Of a stretch of 64,000 bases of DNA, positions 22,724 through 31,348 are shown in pieces. The stretch comes from Arthrobacter_D sp015752045 (GTDB taxonomy: Bacteria; Actinomycetota; Actinomycetes; Actinomycetales; Micrococcaceae), in NCBI RefSeq assembly GCF_015752045.1, contig NZ_JADOUS010000002.1, positions 186,001 to 250,000 of the forward strand, given 5' to 3'. Positions within the stretch are counted from its first letter, which is position 1; every line of letters begins with the position of its first letter. The position numbers and the translations under genes were made by a program. The notes under the pieces were generated by a model. The model was not told where the DNA came from. It made no database searches and saw only the letters and a list, made by a program, of their open reading frames with translations.

Positions 22724-24853
22724 ATGAGCAGGAATCACCCCACCACTGCCCCACCGACCGCGGGGCACGAGGGCCCTGGCGCGGATGAGGATCATCAGGT
22801 CCACACCCAGGGCGAGCATGCCGGCCACTCGACGGCGATGTTCAGGCAGCGTTTCTGGATCAGCCTGGCCCTCGCGATCCCGGTCCTGACATTCAGCCCC
22901 ATGTTCACCATGCTCCTCGGGTCCATGCCGCCCGAGTTCCCCGGCTCGGCGTGGATCGCCCCGATCCTGGGCACGGTGATCTTCGTCTACGGCGGCGCCC
23001 CGTTCCTGAAAGGCGGGGTGTCCGAGCTGAAGGCGCGGCAGCCGGGCATGATGCTGCTGATCGCGATGGCGATCAGCGTCGCGTTCGTCGCCTCGTGGAT
23101 CACCACCCTCGGCATCGGCGGTTTCGACCTCGACTTCTGGTGGGAGCTGGCCCTGCTGATCGTCATCATGCTGCTCGGGCACTGGATGGAGATGCGGGCC
23201 CTCGGCTCGGCGGCCGGCGCACTGGATGCCCTGGCAGCGCTGCTCCCCGACGAGGCGGACAAGGTCACGGACACCGGGGTCGAGACCGTGCCGGTGAGCT
23301 CGCTGGTCACCGGGGATGTCGTGCTCGTACGCTCCGGTGCGCGTGTCCCGGCGGACGGGCAGATCACCGACGGGACTGCGGAGTTTGACGAGTCGATGAT
23401 CACCGGAGAGTCCCGCGCCGTCTCCCGCGGCGTCGGCGAGACGGTCGTCGCCGGAACGGTGGCGACCGACAACGCGGTCCGGATGCAGGTGACCGCCGTC
23501 GGCTCGGAGACGACGCTCGCCGGGATCCAGCGCCTGGTCGCCGAAGCCCAGGCCTCCTCCTCGAAGGCCCAGGCCCTGGCGGACCGGGCCGCGGCCCTGC
23601 TGTTCTACTTCGCGCTCGGCGCCGGCATCCTGACCTTCATCGCCTGGATGCTCCTCGGGAGCCCGAATGACGCGGTGATCCGTACCGTCACCGTCCTCGT
23701 GATCGCCTGCCCGCACGCACTCGGCCTCGCCATCCCCCTGGTCATCGCGATCTCCACCGAACGCGCCGCGAAGGCCGGGGTGCTGATCAAGAACCGGATG
23801 GCCCTCGAACGGATGCGCACGGTGGACGTCGTGCTGTTCGACAAGACCGGGACCCTCACGGAGGGCCGCCCCGCCGTCACGGCGACGACCGCCGTCGACG
23901 GCGTCCCCGACGCGGAGCTGCTGGCCCTGGCCGGAGCCGCGGAAGCGGACAGCGAGCACCCCGTGGCGCGGGCCATCGTCAGCGCCGCACAGGCCGACCC
24001 GGCCGCGGCGAACCGCTCCTACACCGGAACCGGATTCAGTTCCATGACCGGCCGCGGCGTCCGGGCGACCGTCGACGGCCATGACGTGGCGGTGGGCGGG
24101 CCGGCCATGCTCAGGGAACTCGGCCTCGATACCCCACCGGACATCGAGGGCACCGTTCGGGCATGGGTGGGCCGCGGCGCATCGGTCCTGCACGTCATCA
24201 GCGACGGCGCCGTGATCGGCGCGGTCAGGCTCGAGGACAAGGTCCGCGAGGAGTCCCGGCACGCCGTGAAGGCCCTGCAGTCCCGCGGGGTGAAGGTCGC
24301 GATGATCACCGGCGACGCACGGCAGGTGGCCGACGTCGTCGGCGCGGAACTCGGCATCGACGAGGTGTTCGCCGACGTCCTGCCGCAGGACAAGGACTCC
24401 AAGGTCGCCGAGCTGCAGGCGCGCGGCCTGGCGGTCGCGATGGTCGGGGACGGCGTCAACGACGCCCCGGCGCTCGCGCGCGCCGAGGTGGGCATCGCGA
24501 TCGGAGCGGGCACGGATGTCGCCATGGAATCCGCCGGCGTGGTCCTCGCGGGGAACGACCCGCGATCGGTGCTGGCGATGATCGACCTGTCCCGCGCCAG
24601 CTACCGCAAGATGATCCAGAACCTCGTCTGGGCCACCGGCTACAACGTGCTCGCCGTGCCGCTGGCCGCGGGGGTCCTGGCCTTCGCGGGTATCCTCCTC
24701 TCCCCCGCGGCGGGCGCCGTCCTCATGAGTGTGTCCACGATCGTCGTCGCCCTCAACGCGCAACTGCTGCGGCGGATCGACCTCCGTCCCGAGCGGATCG
24801 GCACCGACCGGCCCGGTCCTGAGAAAACGGACACAGCCCCCGCTCGGACGTGA
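22724..24853 (+). CDS. CopB-type (P1B-3) copper-exporting P-type ATPase
   Basis: 709 residues from the ATG at 22724 (AAGGAGAAGACCA ribosome binding site); an ATG at 22694 is possible. The short N-terminus is His-rich (HTQGEHAGH) instead of bearing a CxxC metal-binding domain. The transmembrane metal motif is Cys329-Pro-His (CPHALGLAIPL), the mark of the P1B-3/CopB subclass that prefers Cu2+/Ag+. Other ATPase motifs: TGES actuator loop, Asp373 in DKTGTLTEG (phosphorylated), SEHPVARAIV, Asp576 in GDGVNDAP, plus the MSVST and YN…PLAAG motifs of the last helices. It exports copper from the cytoplasm. It is the first gene of the copper set, under a CsoR-type operator. Confidence 0.94.
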   Translation: MSRNHPTTAPPTAGHEGPGADEDHQVHTQGEHAGHSTAMFRQRFWISLALAIPVLTFSPMFTMLLGSMPPEFPGSAWIAPILGTVIFVYGGAPFLKGGVSELKARQPGMMLLIAMAISVAFVASWITTLGIGGFDLDFWWELALLIVIMLLGHWMEMRALGSAAGALDALAALLPDEADKVTDTGVETVPVSSLVTGDVVLVRSGARVPADGQITDGTAEFDESMITGESRAVSRGVGETVVAGTVATDNAVRMQVTAVGSETTLAGIQRLVAEAQASSSKAQALADRAAALLFYFALGAGILTFIAWMLLGSPNDAVIRTVTVLVIACPHALGLAIPLVIAISTERAAKAGVLIKNRMALERMRTVDVVLFDKTGTLTEGRPAVTATTAVDGVPDAELLALAGAAEADSEHPVARAIVSAAQADPAAANRSYTGTGFSSMTGRGVRATVDGHDVAVGGPAMLRELGLDTPPDIEGTVRAWVGRGASVLHVISDGAVIGAVRLEDKVREESRHAVKALQSRGVKVAMITGDARQVADVVGAELGIDEVFADVLPQDKDSKVAELQARGLAVAMVGDGVNDAPALARAEVGIAIGAGTDVAMESAGVVLAGNDPRSVLAMIDLSRASYRKMIQNLVWATGYNVLAVPLAAGVLAFAGILLSPAAGAVLMSVSTIVVALNAQLLRRIDLRPERIGTDRPGPEKTDTAPART

Positions 24854-24880
24854 GGTCGGCCTCATCGGCGAACGCGCACC

Positions 24881-24933
24881 TCTGCCTGGTCGTTGATCAT
24901 GCGACGTCGTGATCGGTGCAGTGACCAGGCAGA
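24881..24933. repeat. Nested inverted repeat 3' of the copper ATPase
   Basis: Perfect 11-bp outer arms TCTGCCTGGTC (24881-24891) and GACCAGGCAGA (24923-24933). Inside lie 5-bp arms GATCA (24895-24899) and TGATC (24910-24914) around a GACGTC core. It starts 28 nt after the ATPase stop and could be a terminator, a dyad operator for the next gene, or a remnant of an element border. Confidence 0.5.
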
Positions 24934-25042
24934 CGGCGTGAACGGGACGACTCGCCCGTTTCGTTAGGCTGGTAGGACGACACCGGATGACGACCGTGGC
25001 GCGCAGGCGTCAGCGACAGCGTGGACAGAGAGGACGGGGAAG

Positions 25043-25597
25043 GTGAACGGAAACCGGGCATCACACACTGCCTCCTCCCTGCTGCGCGCCGCCGTACCGT
25101 CCGTTGTCGCCTTCCTCGGCCTGACAGCCGTCATCGTCGGGATCCTCGCGATGCACGTCTGGATGGGCGGCCACGGGTCGACTTCCCACCATGTGGGGGC
25201 CCCCGTCACCAGCACGACCACGAGTACTCATTCGGTCGACGGGACAGGCCAAGGACGCACGATTCTTCATGACCGGACCACGACCGCGGTGATCGCTGCC
25301 ATGGCAACGGTCGAAACAACGGTCCTGGACGCCGCGTCGCATGCCGCCTCGACCACCGTCACGAAGGCCGTCCCGGACGGTGGCGGGTCGGTCGGGTGCG
25401 GCGGGGACTGCGCCGACGAGATGATGGTGGGCCTGTGTGTGCTGGCGATGATCGTCGTCGGCATCGCCGGCCTGCTGACTCCTGCCGGCCGCGCCCTCCT
25501 GTCGGCGGTGGGGCGGCGGGGTCCTCCTGCACTGTCCCGGATGTCCCGACCCGCGCCTACTCCTTCACTGACGCAGCTCTGTATCAGCCGAACCTAG
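25043..25597 (+). CDS. Small membrane protein of the copper locus (DUF6153-like)
   Basis: 184 residues from a GTG at 25043 behind AGGACGGGGAAG. Two membrane segments: VPSVVAFLGLTAVIVGILAM (about 17-36) and MMVGLCVLAMIVVGIAGLLT (about 131-150). Between them is a loop with HVWMGGHGSTSHHV, i.e. several His and a Met, and then a GCGGDCADEMM cluster with two Cys just before the second helix. These look like possible extracytoplasmic metal ligands. Homologous small proteins occur beside DUF305 and multicopper-oxidase genes in actinobacteria, but the function is unknown. It sits between the copper ATPase (189 nt) and the DUF305 lipoprotein (156 nt). The family assignment is from memory and moderately sure. 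Confidence 0.68.
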   Translation: MNGNRASHTASSLLRAAVPSVVAFLGLTAVIVGILAMHVWMGGHGSTSHHVGAPVTSTTTSTHSVDGTGQGRTILHDRTTTAVIAAMATVETTVLDAASHAASTTVTKAVPDGGGSVGCGGDCADEMMVGLCVLAMIVVGIAGLLTPAGRALLSAVGRRGPPALSRMSRPAPTPSLTQLCISRT

Positions 25598-25753
25598 GAT
25601 CCGCGGCCCGCACCTGCCCCTCTCCGGGACAGCAGGGCCACTGTCCTGCCGGGACTGCGCCCACGCGCGCCCCGGCCCTCGCCGTACCGACGCCTCCTGG
25701 ACGGTACGACCAGCCGATACCCCCGCATCTGAGCACTGAAGGACTTGAGCATC

Positions 25754-26455
25754 ATGAAGCATTCCCTTTCCCTTGCATCCCTGTCCGTGGCCGCCCTCAT
25801 CACCCTGTCCGCCTGCGGCTCCTCCTCCGGCGGAGACACTGCCGGCACGAGCGGTGAAAGCTCCGCAGCGACCGCACCCAGCGCCACCGCAGAAGCCGGC
25901 ACCGGAGCCACATCCGAGGCCATCTCGGGCGCATCCGAGGCCACGGCCGAGCACAATCAGGCGGACGTGATGTTCACGCGGATGATGATTCCCCACCACG
26001 AGCAGGCCGTGGAGATGAGCGACCTGATGCTCGCCAAGGACGGCATCAGCCCCGAGATCACGGACCTCGCAACGAGGATCAAGGACGGACAGGGGCCCGA
26101 GATCGAGCTCATGCAGGGCTGGTTGGAGACCTGGGACGACGCCATGGGTCCGGACAGCATGGAGAGCCATGACATGGGCGACGGGGACGACATGGGATCA
26201 GGGTCGGGACAGATGGAAGGCATGGAGGGAATGATGAGCGATGACGAGATGTCCGGGCTCGCGTCCGCCGAGGGCACCGAGGCATCCCGCATCTTCCTGG
26301 AGTCGATGACGGTCCACCACGAAGGCGCCATCGACATGGCGCAGGACGAGATCGACAGTGGCCAGAACCCGGACGCGATCGAACTGGCGACAACCATCAT
26401 GACCACACAGCAGTCCGAGATCGCCGAGATGGAAGAGCTCCTCGCGGGCCTCTGA
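25754..26455 (+). CDS. DUF305 copper-locus lipoprotein
   Basis: 233 residues from the ATG at 25754 (AAGGA 10 nt upstream; an in-frame TTG at 25745 lies too close to that site). A lipobox LSAC at about residues 18-21 predicts lipid anchoring outside the membrane. A Ser/Ala/Thr linker leads to two DUF305 repeats with paired His: DVMFTRMMIPHHEQAVEMSDLML and, after a Met/Asp/Gly-rich stretch, FLESMTVHHEGAIDMAQDEI. The His-His-Glu and Met residues suggest a ferritin-like helical fold that binds copper or another metal. DUF305 proteins are regular members of copper-resistance loci, but no mechanism is established. A hairpin follows 100 nt after the stop. Confidence 0.88.
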   Translation: MKHSLSLASLSVAALITLSACGSSSGGDTAGTSGESSAATAPSATAEAGTGATSEAISGASEATAEHNQADVMFTRMMIPHHEQAVEMSDLMLAKDGISPEITDLATRIKDGQGPEIELMQGWLETWDDAMGPDSMESHDMGDGDDMGSGSGQMEGMEGMMSDDEMSGLASAEGTEASRIFLESMTVHHEGAIDMAQDEIDSGQNPDAIELATTIMTTQQSEIAEMEELLAGL

Positions 26456-26555
26456 CTGGCGCGAGCAACACCCCGCATTCCATCCCCGACCCCGGATACC
26501 GGACCCCGTGACCCGACCCGGTCCGGATGCAGGGACGGCGAGTGCCCCCTGACAG

Positions 26556-26593
26556 GTGCCGGTGTGGGTGCCCCGTCCCATCCACACCGGCAC
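26556..26593 (+). terminator. Hairpin between the DUF305 and BNR-repeat lipoprotein genes
   Basis: GTGCCGGTGTGG (26556-26567) pairs perfectly with CCACACCGGCAC (26582-26593), and three further inner pairs close the loop to 8 nt. Its core stem GCCGGTGTG/CACACCGGC is identical to that of the hairpin after the multicopper oxidase gene (29542-29573). Probably a terminator; an mRNA processing element is also possible. Confidence 0.5.
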
Positions 26594-26654
26594 GGTCCCC
26601 GACCGCCGGCACGACCACCAGCTCCGCCCGCCCTCGACTCTTCAAGGATGCCCG

Positions 26655-27515
26655 TTGCCTTCGACCCTGTCCCGCACCGCACACCTGGGCATGACCGCGG
26701 CCCTCGCCGTGCTCCTCAGCGCCTGCACCACCCCGACCCCCACACTCCAGGACGCACCCACGGAGCCGACGGCCTCGGCGGGGTATCCCTCCGGGCACAT
26801 TCACGGAATGAGCGTGGACCCGGGGACCGACCGCATCCTGCTTGCTACCCACGACGGCCTGTTCGACGTCACCCGGTCCCCGGCCCAGCAGATCGGCCCG
26901 ACGATCGATCTCATGGGCTTCACCGCCACCGGTGATGGAACCCTCTACGCCTCCGGACACCCCGGCCCGGGCACAGACCTCCCGGACCCGGTCGGGTTGA
27001 TCACCAGTACCGATGACGGTCGCTCATGGGAGCCCGTGTCCCGTCAGGGCGAGACAGATTTCCACGCCCTCGCCGCAACTGGTACCGGGCTCATCGGCTA
27101 CGAAGGGCGAATCGTCACCAGTGCCGACGGGCATCACTGGATGGTCACCGCCGACGACGTGCCCGCGTACAACCTCGCCGCCGCCACCGGCGGGACCGTG
27201 CTGGCCACCACCGAGCAGGGCCTGTACCGGTCCGAGGACAGCGGGGCCACCTGGACCACCGTCCCGAACGCGCCGCTGCTGGCCTTCACGACCTTCGCCG
27301 GCGACACCGCCATCGGCGTGACCCCCGACGGAACCGTGCACACCAGCGCCGACGCCGGACTCACCTGGACACAACGAGGGGCCATCCTGGGCGAACCAGC
27401 GGCTATCGCCGCAGACCACACCGGTGACAAGACGCACCGCATCTGGGTAGCGACGAACGAAGGGATCGAAGTGTCCAGCGACAACGGGGCAACATTCAAC
27501 CCGCTAGCGCCGTAA
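26655..27515 (+). CDS. F510_1955-family BNR-repeat lipoprotein (glycosylhydrolase-like beta-propeller)
   Basis: 286 residues from a TTG at 26655 with AAGGA 6 nt upstream; the ATG at 26556 would begin inside a hairpin and is rejected. The signal peptide ends in LLSACTTP, a lipobox, so the protein is a lipid-anchored exoprotein. The body is a beta-propeller: SGHIHGMSVDPGTDRILLATHDGLF opens it, and four Asp-box (SxDxGxTW) motifs follow: STDDGRSW, SEDSGATW, SADAGLTW and SSDNGATF. Annotation pipelines call such proteins glycosylhydrolases, but no catalytic residues are apparent and the constant company of copper genes argues for a copper-related role. Function unproved. Confidence 0.82.
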   Translation: MPSTLSRTAHLGMTAALAVLLSACTTPTPTLQDAPTEPTASAGYPSGHIHGMSVDPGTDRILLATHDGLFDVTRSPAQQIGPTIDLMGFTATGDGTLYASGHPGPGTDLPDPVGLITSTDDGRSWEPVSRQGETDFHALAATGTGLIGYEGRIVTSADGHHWMVTADDVPAYNLAAATGGTVLATTEQGLYRSEDSGATWTTVPNAPLLAFTTFAGDTAIGVTPDGTVHTSADAGLTWTQRGAILGEPAAIAADHTGDKTHRIWVATNEGIEVSSDNGATFNPLAP

Positions 27516-27622
27516 GCACCTTCTGCCCCAGGACACGGATGCCCACCAGACGGATGCCCATCATGTGGCGCTGGCGGGTAGGGACGGTCGTGGGACGCCT
27601 CACCGGAGATCAGGACGAGCCG

Positions 27623-27650
27623 GCCGTCGTCGGGGGTTGCGAACGACGGC
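27623..27650 (+). terminator. Possible terminator after the BNR-repeat lipoprotein gene
   Basis: GCCGTCGT (27623-27630) and ACGACGGC (27643-27650) form an 8-bp stem with a 12-nt loop, in the 237-nt gap before the SHOCT gene. No U-run is present. The rest of this gap shows no gene. Confidence 0.35.
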
Positions 27651-27752
27651 GCGCAACGAAGCGGTGCGCGTGGGCCGGGACCTCGGCCTCTACCTGTCAG
27701 CGGAGGCCGCGCGAAGAGTCGGAGGTGACCCTGGAAACGAAAGGCACACATC

Positions 27753-28028
27753 ATGATGTCGGGTTACGGACAAGGCATGGGATGGCTGTGGCTCTGGATT
27801 CCCCTGCTCCTCATCGGCATCGCGCTGCTGGTGTTGCTGGCGGTACGCGTCTTCGGCGGCGGCGTCCGTAACGGATACGGGCCTCCCGGCCCCCCGGGGC
27901 CAAACGGGCCGCCGGCGGCTGGAGGAAGCAGGGCCCGCGAGATCCTCGACGAGCGCTTTGCGAGAGGAGAACTCACCGCGGATCAGTACCGCGAATATCT
28001 CAAGGTACTCGGTGAGGCCCCGGAGTGA
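27753..28028 (+). CDS. SHOCT-domain small membrane protein
   Basis: 91 residues starting MMSGYGQGMGWLWLWIP. One transmembrane helix (about 10-33: LWLWIPLLLIGIALLVLLAVRVF), then a Gly/Pro-rich linker (NGYGPPGPPGPNGPP), and a C-terminal SHOCT motif REILDERFARGELTADQYREYLKVL (about 62-86), a short helical oligomerisation motif. Such proteins are frequent partners of multicopper oxidases in copper-resistance loci. An AAAGG-type site precedes the ATG. Its stop codon overlaps the GTG start of the oxidase by 4 nt, which ties the two functionally. Met residues cluster at the N-terminus. Mechanism unknown. Confidence 0.85.
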   Translation: MMSGYGQGMGWLWLWIPLLLIGIALLVLLAVRVFGGGVRNGYGPPGPPGPNGPPAAGGSRAREILDERFARGELTADQYREYLKVLGEAPE

Positions 28029-29497
28029 AGCCCATCAGTCGCCGTCAGGCGCTGTTGCTGGGCAGCCTCGGCGTCGCGGGGACAGCGGCCGGTGGTGCCG
28101 GACTGATCTGGACCCTTGCTTCGCGGGACGCCCCCGTGACGGGAAGCGACCTGACCCAGCCTCCGGAGGAACGGAGCACCGACGGCCGGCTGCAGGTGCG
28201 GCTCGAAGCCGCACCCGGACAGCTACTGCTCGCCGGCCGGCAGGCCGCGGCCCTCGGCTACAACGGCGGCATCCCCGGCCCGACACTCCGCGTACGCCCC
28301 GGCGACGTCCTGCGGATCGGGCTCGTCAACAACCTGGCCCAGACCACCAACCTGCACGTGCACGGCCTCCACGTATCCCCGGAGGGCAACGGGGACAACA
28401 TCTTCGTCTCGGTGGAGCCCGGCGGCACCTTCGACTATGAACACAGACTTCCCGACGATCACCCCCCGGGCGTGTACTGGTACCACCCCCACCACCACGG
28501 CATGGTCGCCGACCAGATCTTCGCCGGACTCTTCGGAGCCATCATCGTCGAGGACCCCGAACCCATCGAGGCGAGTGCGGAACGCGTACTGGTCGTTTCG
28601 GACACCACCCTGGACGGCCTGGGGAACATCCCGGACGTCTCCGAGATGGACCGGATGAGGGGCCGGGAGGGCGAACTGGTCCTGGTCAACGGTCAACGCA
28701 ACCCCCGCATCAGCGCCCGCCCGGGACAGCGCGAACGGTGGCGCATCATCAACGCGTGCGTGTCCCGCTACCTTCGTCTACGGCTCGACGGACAGCAACT
28801 GCAGCTCCTCGGCATGGACTCCGGCCGCTTCCCGACACCCCGGACAGTGGATGAGCTCCTCCTGGCACCCGGAAACAGGGCAGACCTCCTTGTCACCATG
28901 ACGACGGGGGACTCCACGCTGCGCGCGCTCTACCAGGACCGGGGAGACATGCGGGGAATGATGGGTTCGGGATCCGGAGCACGCAACCCTGCAGACCAGC
29001 CGGACGGCGCCGCCCTGGCCACCGTCCGCGTGACCGGCGGACCGGTGGCGGCCCTGACAGCCGTGCCGGCCCGGCAGGGGCCCACAGACCTTCGGTCCGG
29101 GCCCGTTGCGGCACGCCGGCAGATCGTCCTGGCCGCCGGCACGGGCATGGGCGGGGGCATGGGCGGGGGCATGATGCGGTTCACCATCAACGGCAGGGAG
29201 TTCGACGAGGCCAGAACAGACATCACGGTCGCGGCAGGCGATGTGGAGGAATGGACATTGATCAACACCAGTCCCATGGACCACCCGTTCCACCTCCATG
29301 TCTGGCCGATGCAGATCATCGAGGAAGACGGCCACGGGACGAACCCGGCAAGCCGGCAGGACGTCGTGAACGTACCCGCCAACGGGCGGGTGAAAGTGAG
29401 GGTGGCCTTCAGGGACTTCCGCGGCCGCTCGGCCTACCACTGCCACATCCTGGACCACGAGGACCTCGGCATGATGGGTGCCATCGAGGTCCGGTGA
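28025..29497 (+). CDS. Tat-exported multicopper oxidase (CueO/laccase-like)
   Basis: 490 residues from a GTG at 28025 overlapping the SHOCT stop. The N-terminus has a twin-arginine signal (SRRQALLLGSLGVAGTAAGGAG), so it is exported folded with copper. All four copper-ligand motifs are intact: HVHGLHV (about 111), WYHPHHHG (about 151), HPFHLHVWP (about 420) and HCHILDHEDLGMMG (about 471), supplying T1, T2 and T3 sites with a Met axial position. Met-rich stretches RGMMGSGSG and GMGGGMGGGMM resemble the Cu(I)-binding regions of CueO. It would oxidise toxic Cu(I) to Cu(II) with O2. It ends the copper set; a hairpin terminator follows 44 nt later. Confidence 0.93.
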   Translation: MKPISRRQALLLGSLGVAGTAAGGAGLIWTLASRDAPVTGSDLTQPPEERSTDGRLQVRLEAAPGQLLLAGRQAAALGYNGGIPGPTLRVRPGDVLRIGLVNNLAQTTNLHVHGLHVSPEGNGDNIFVSVEPGGTFDYEHRLPDDHPPGVYWYHPHHHGMVADQIFAGLFGAIIVEDPEPIEASAERVLVVSDTTLDGLGNIPDVSEMDRMRGREGELVLVNGQRNPRISARPGQRERWRIINACVSRYLRLRLDGQQLQLLGMDSGRFPTPRTVDELLLAPGNRADLLVTMTTGDSTLRALYQDRGDMRGMMGSGSGARNPADQPDGAALATVRVTGGPVAALTAVPARQGPTDLRSGPVAARRQIVLAAGTGMGGGMGGGMMRFTINGREFDEARTDITVAAGDVEEWTLINTSPMDHPFHLHVWPMQIIEEDGHGTNPASRQDVVNVPANGRVKVRVAFRDFRGRSAYHCHILDHEDLGMMGAIEVR

Positions 29498-29540
29498 GGA
29501 GTCGCATCAGCGTGACACACGGAGACATCGACGCGGGGTC

Positions 29541-29574
29541 CGCCGGTGTGGTCGACAGCGCCAGCACACCGGCG
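29541..29574 (+). terminator. Terminator of the copper locus
   Basis: CGCCGGTGTG (29541-29550) and CACACCGGCG (29565-29574) form a perfect 10-bp stem with a 14-nt loop, 44 nt after the oxidase stop codon. Nine stem pairs are the same as in the hairpin at 26556-26593. Confidence 0.55.
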
Positions 29575-29610
29575 CCGGCCAGTCGGTAGCCTCCGGCAAC
29601 GGTCTGGCGC

Positions 29611-29616
29611 TAGGCT
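29611..29616 (+). promoter_or_regulatory. -10 element of the DUF885 gene (predicted leaderless)
   Basis: TAGGCT ending 6 nt before the GTG at 29623, with no Shine-Dalgarno sequence in between. Transcription would begin at the start codon. Confidence 0.55.
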
Positions 29617-29622
29617 CGTGAC

Positions 29623-31338
29623 GTGACCCACGACACCCCAGCCCCCACCCTGTCCTCCAGCGAGCAGCCTGCACGTCAGGCCACGGCCATCGACGCCGTC
29701 GCGACGTCGTACTACGAGACGCTGCTCGAACTGATGCCCAACTTCGCGACCGAGCTGGGCATCCCCGGCCACGAGACGGAGTACCAGGACTACTCGCCCG
29801 CCGGTATCGAAGCCCTCGCCGACGCCGCCCGCACCACGCTGCGGCGGCTCGAGGACCTGCAGCCGGCCGACGACGTCGACGCGGTGACGCTGGACGCCAT
29901 GCGGGAGCGGCTCGGGCTCGACCTCGAGATCCACGACGCCGGATTCGGCTATGCCGAGCTGAACAACATCGCCTGCCCGGCCCAGAACATCCGCGCGATC
30001 TTCGACCTCATGCCCACCGCCACCGCGGAGGACTGGGGACACATCGCCGGACGGATGGCGAACGTGCCCGACGCGATCGACGGCTACATCTCCTCCCTGC
30101 GGGCCGGACGCGAGCGCGGGCTGGTCGCGGCACGTCGGCAGGTGGCCATCGTGATCGAGCAGTCCACCAAGTACGCGGAGGACGGCGGGTTCTTCGACAC
30201 CCTCGGCGCGACCGCCACGGCGGACGACGGCGAACTGCCCGAGGCGGTCCGTGACCAGCTGCGGGCCGGCGCCGAGGCCGCCCGCGGGGCCTACCGCACG
30301 CTTGCGTCCTTCCTGCAGGACGATCTCCTCCCCTCCGCCCCGGAGAAGGATGCCGTCGGCCGGGACCACTACGCCCTGATGTCCCGCGTGTTCCTCGGGT
30401 CCGCCGTCGACCTCGAGGAGACGTACCGGTGGGGTGTCGAGGAACTCGACCGCGTCATCGCCGAGCAGGAGGCCGTGGCGAACGAGATCCGCGAGGGTGC
30501 CTCGATCGAGGAGGCCATCCGGATCCTCGACGAGGATCCGGCCCGCCAGCTCCAGGGCACCGACGCACTGCAGGCCTGGATGCAGGGGCTCTCCGACAGG
30601 GCGGTGGACGCGATGGCGGGGGTCCACTTCGACATCCCGGACGTGATGCGGCGCCTCGAGTGCAGGATCGCCCCGACCAACGAGGGCGGCATCTACTACA
30701 CCGGTCCCAGCGACGACTTCTCGCGGCCCGGCCGCATGTGGTGGTCCGTACCCGAGGGTGAGGATTCCTTCACCACCTGGAAGGAGACGACCACCGTCTA
30801 CCACGAGGGTGTCCCGGGGCATCACCTGCAGGTCGCGACCGCTACGTACCAGCGCGCACTGCTGAATCCCTGGCGCCGCAACGCCATCTGGGTCTCCGGG
30901 CAGGGCGAGGGCTGGGCCCTGTACGCCGAGCGGCTCATGCAGGAACTCGGCTTCCTGTCCGATCCGGGCGACCGCCTCGGGATGCTCGATGCCCAGCGCA
31001 TGCGCGCCGCGCGGGTGGTGTTCGACATCGGCGTGCACCTCGAACTGGAGGTCCCCGAGCGATGGGGTGAGGGCACCTGGACGCCGGAGAAGGGGTACGC
31101 CTTCCTGAAGAAGAACATCGCCATCAGCGAGGGGCAGCTCGATTTCGAGTACACCCGCTATCTGGGCTGGCCGGGCCAGGCACCGTCCTACAAGATCGGC
31201 CAGCGCCTCTGGGAGCAGATCCGCGAGGAGGTCCGGACCGCCGAGGGCGACGCCTTCGACCTCCGTGCCTTCCACACGCGGGCCCTCAACCTGGGCTCCG
31301 TGGGACTCGATACGCTGCGCCGCGCGCTGGTCTCCTGA
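29623..31338 (+). CDS. DUF885 family protein (predicted zinc metallopeptidase-like)
   Basis: 571 residues, GTG start at 29623 with a TAGGCT -10 hexamer 6 nt upstream (predicted leaderless). DUF885 proteins are helical, M32/M3-like metallopeptidase-fold proteins. The zinc motif appears as YHEGVPGHHLQVATA (HExxxGHH-like, about residues 390-404), preceded by IYYTGPSDDFSRPGRMWWSVP, and a later Glu in GQGEGWALYAERLMQELG would be the third ligand. The C-terminus holds TRYLGWPGQAPSYKIGQ, a DUF885 signature. No signal peptide, so it is cytoplasmic. The substrate is unknown; a peptidase is the most likely activity. It is followed by a very strong hairpin terminator and looks monocistronic. Confidence 0.87.
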   Translation: MTHDTPAPTLSSSEQPARQATAIDAVATSYYETLLELMPNFATELGIPGHETEYQDYSPAGIEALADAARTTLRRLEDLQPADDVDAVTLDAMRERLGLDLEIHDAGFGYAELNNIACPAQNIRAIFDLMPTATAEDWGHIAGRMANVPDAIDGYISSLRAGRERGLVAARRQVAIVIEQSTKYAEDGGFFDTLGATATADDGELPEAVRDQLRAGAEAARGAYRTLASFLQDDLLPSAPEKDAVGRDHYALMSRVFLGSAVDLEETYRWGVEELDRVIAEQEAVANEIREGASIEEAIRILDEDPARQLQGTDALQAWMQGLSDRAVDAMAGVHFDIPDVMRRLECRIAPTNEGGIYYTGPSDDFSRPGRMWWSVPEGEDSFTTWKETTTVYHEGVPGHHLQVATATYQRALLNPWRRNAIWVSGQGEGWALYAERLMQELGFLSDPGDRLGMLDAQRMRAARVVFDIGVHLELEVPERWGEGTWTPEKGYAFLKKNIAISEGQLDFEYTRYLGWPGQAPSYKIGQRLWEQIREEVRTAEGDAFDLRAFHTRALNLGSVGLDTLRRALVS

Positions 31339-31348
31339 TATAGACGTT

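Noticed and set aside
22511..24865. 784-codon minus-strand frame opposite the copper ATPase
   Set aside because: The ATPase motifs on the plus strand are intact; the reverse frame is Asp/Gly/Arg-rich noise.
26556..26654. Upstream ATG (26556) for the BNR-repeat lipoprotein
   Set aside because: It would place 33 extra residues before the signal peptide and start within a hairpin; the TTG at 26655 has AAGGA at the right distance and begins directly with the lipoprotein signal.
27539..27871. 110-codon frame before the SHOCT gene
   Set aside because: It overlaps the SHOCT gene by more than 100 nt in another frame, is Arg-rich without motif, has no ribosome binding site and contains the hairpin at 27623-27650.
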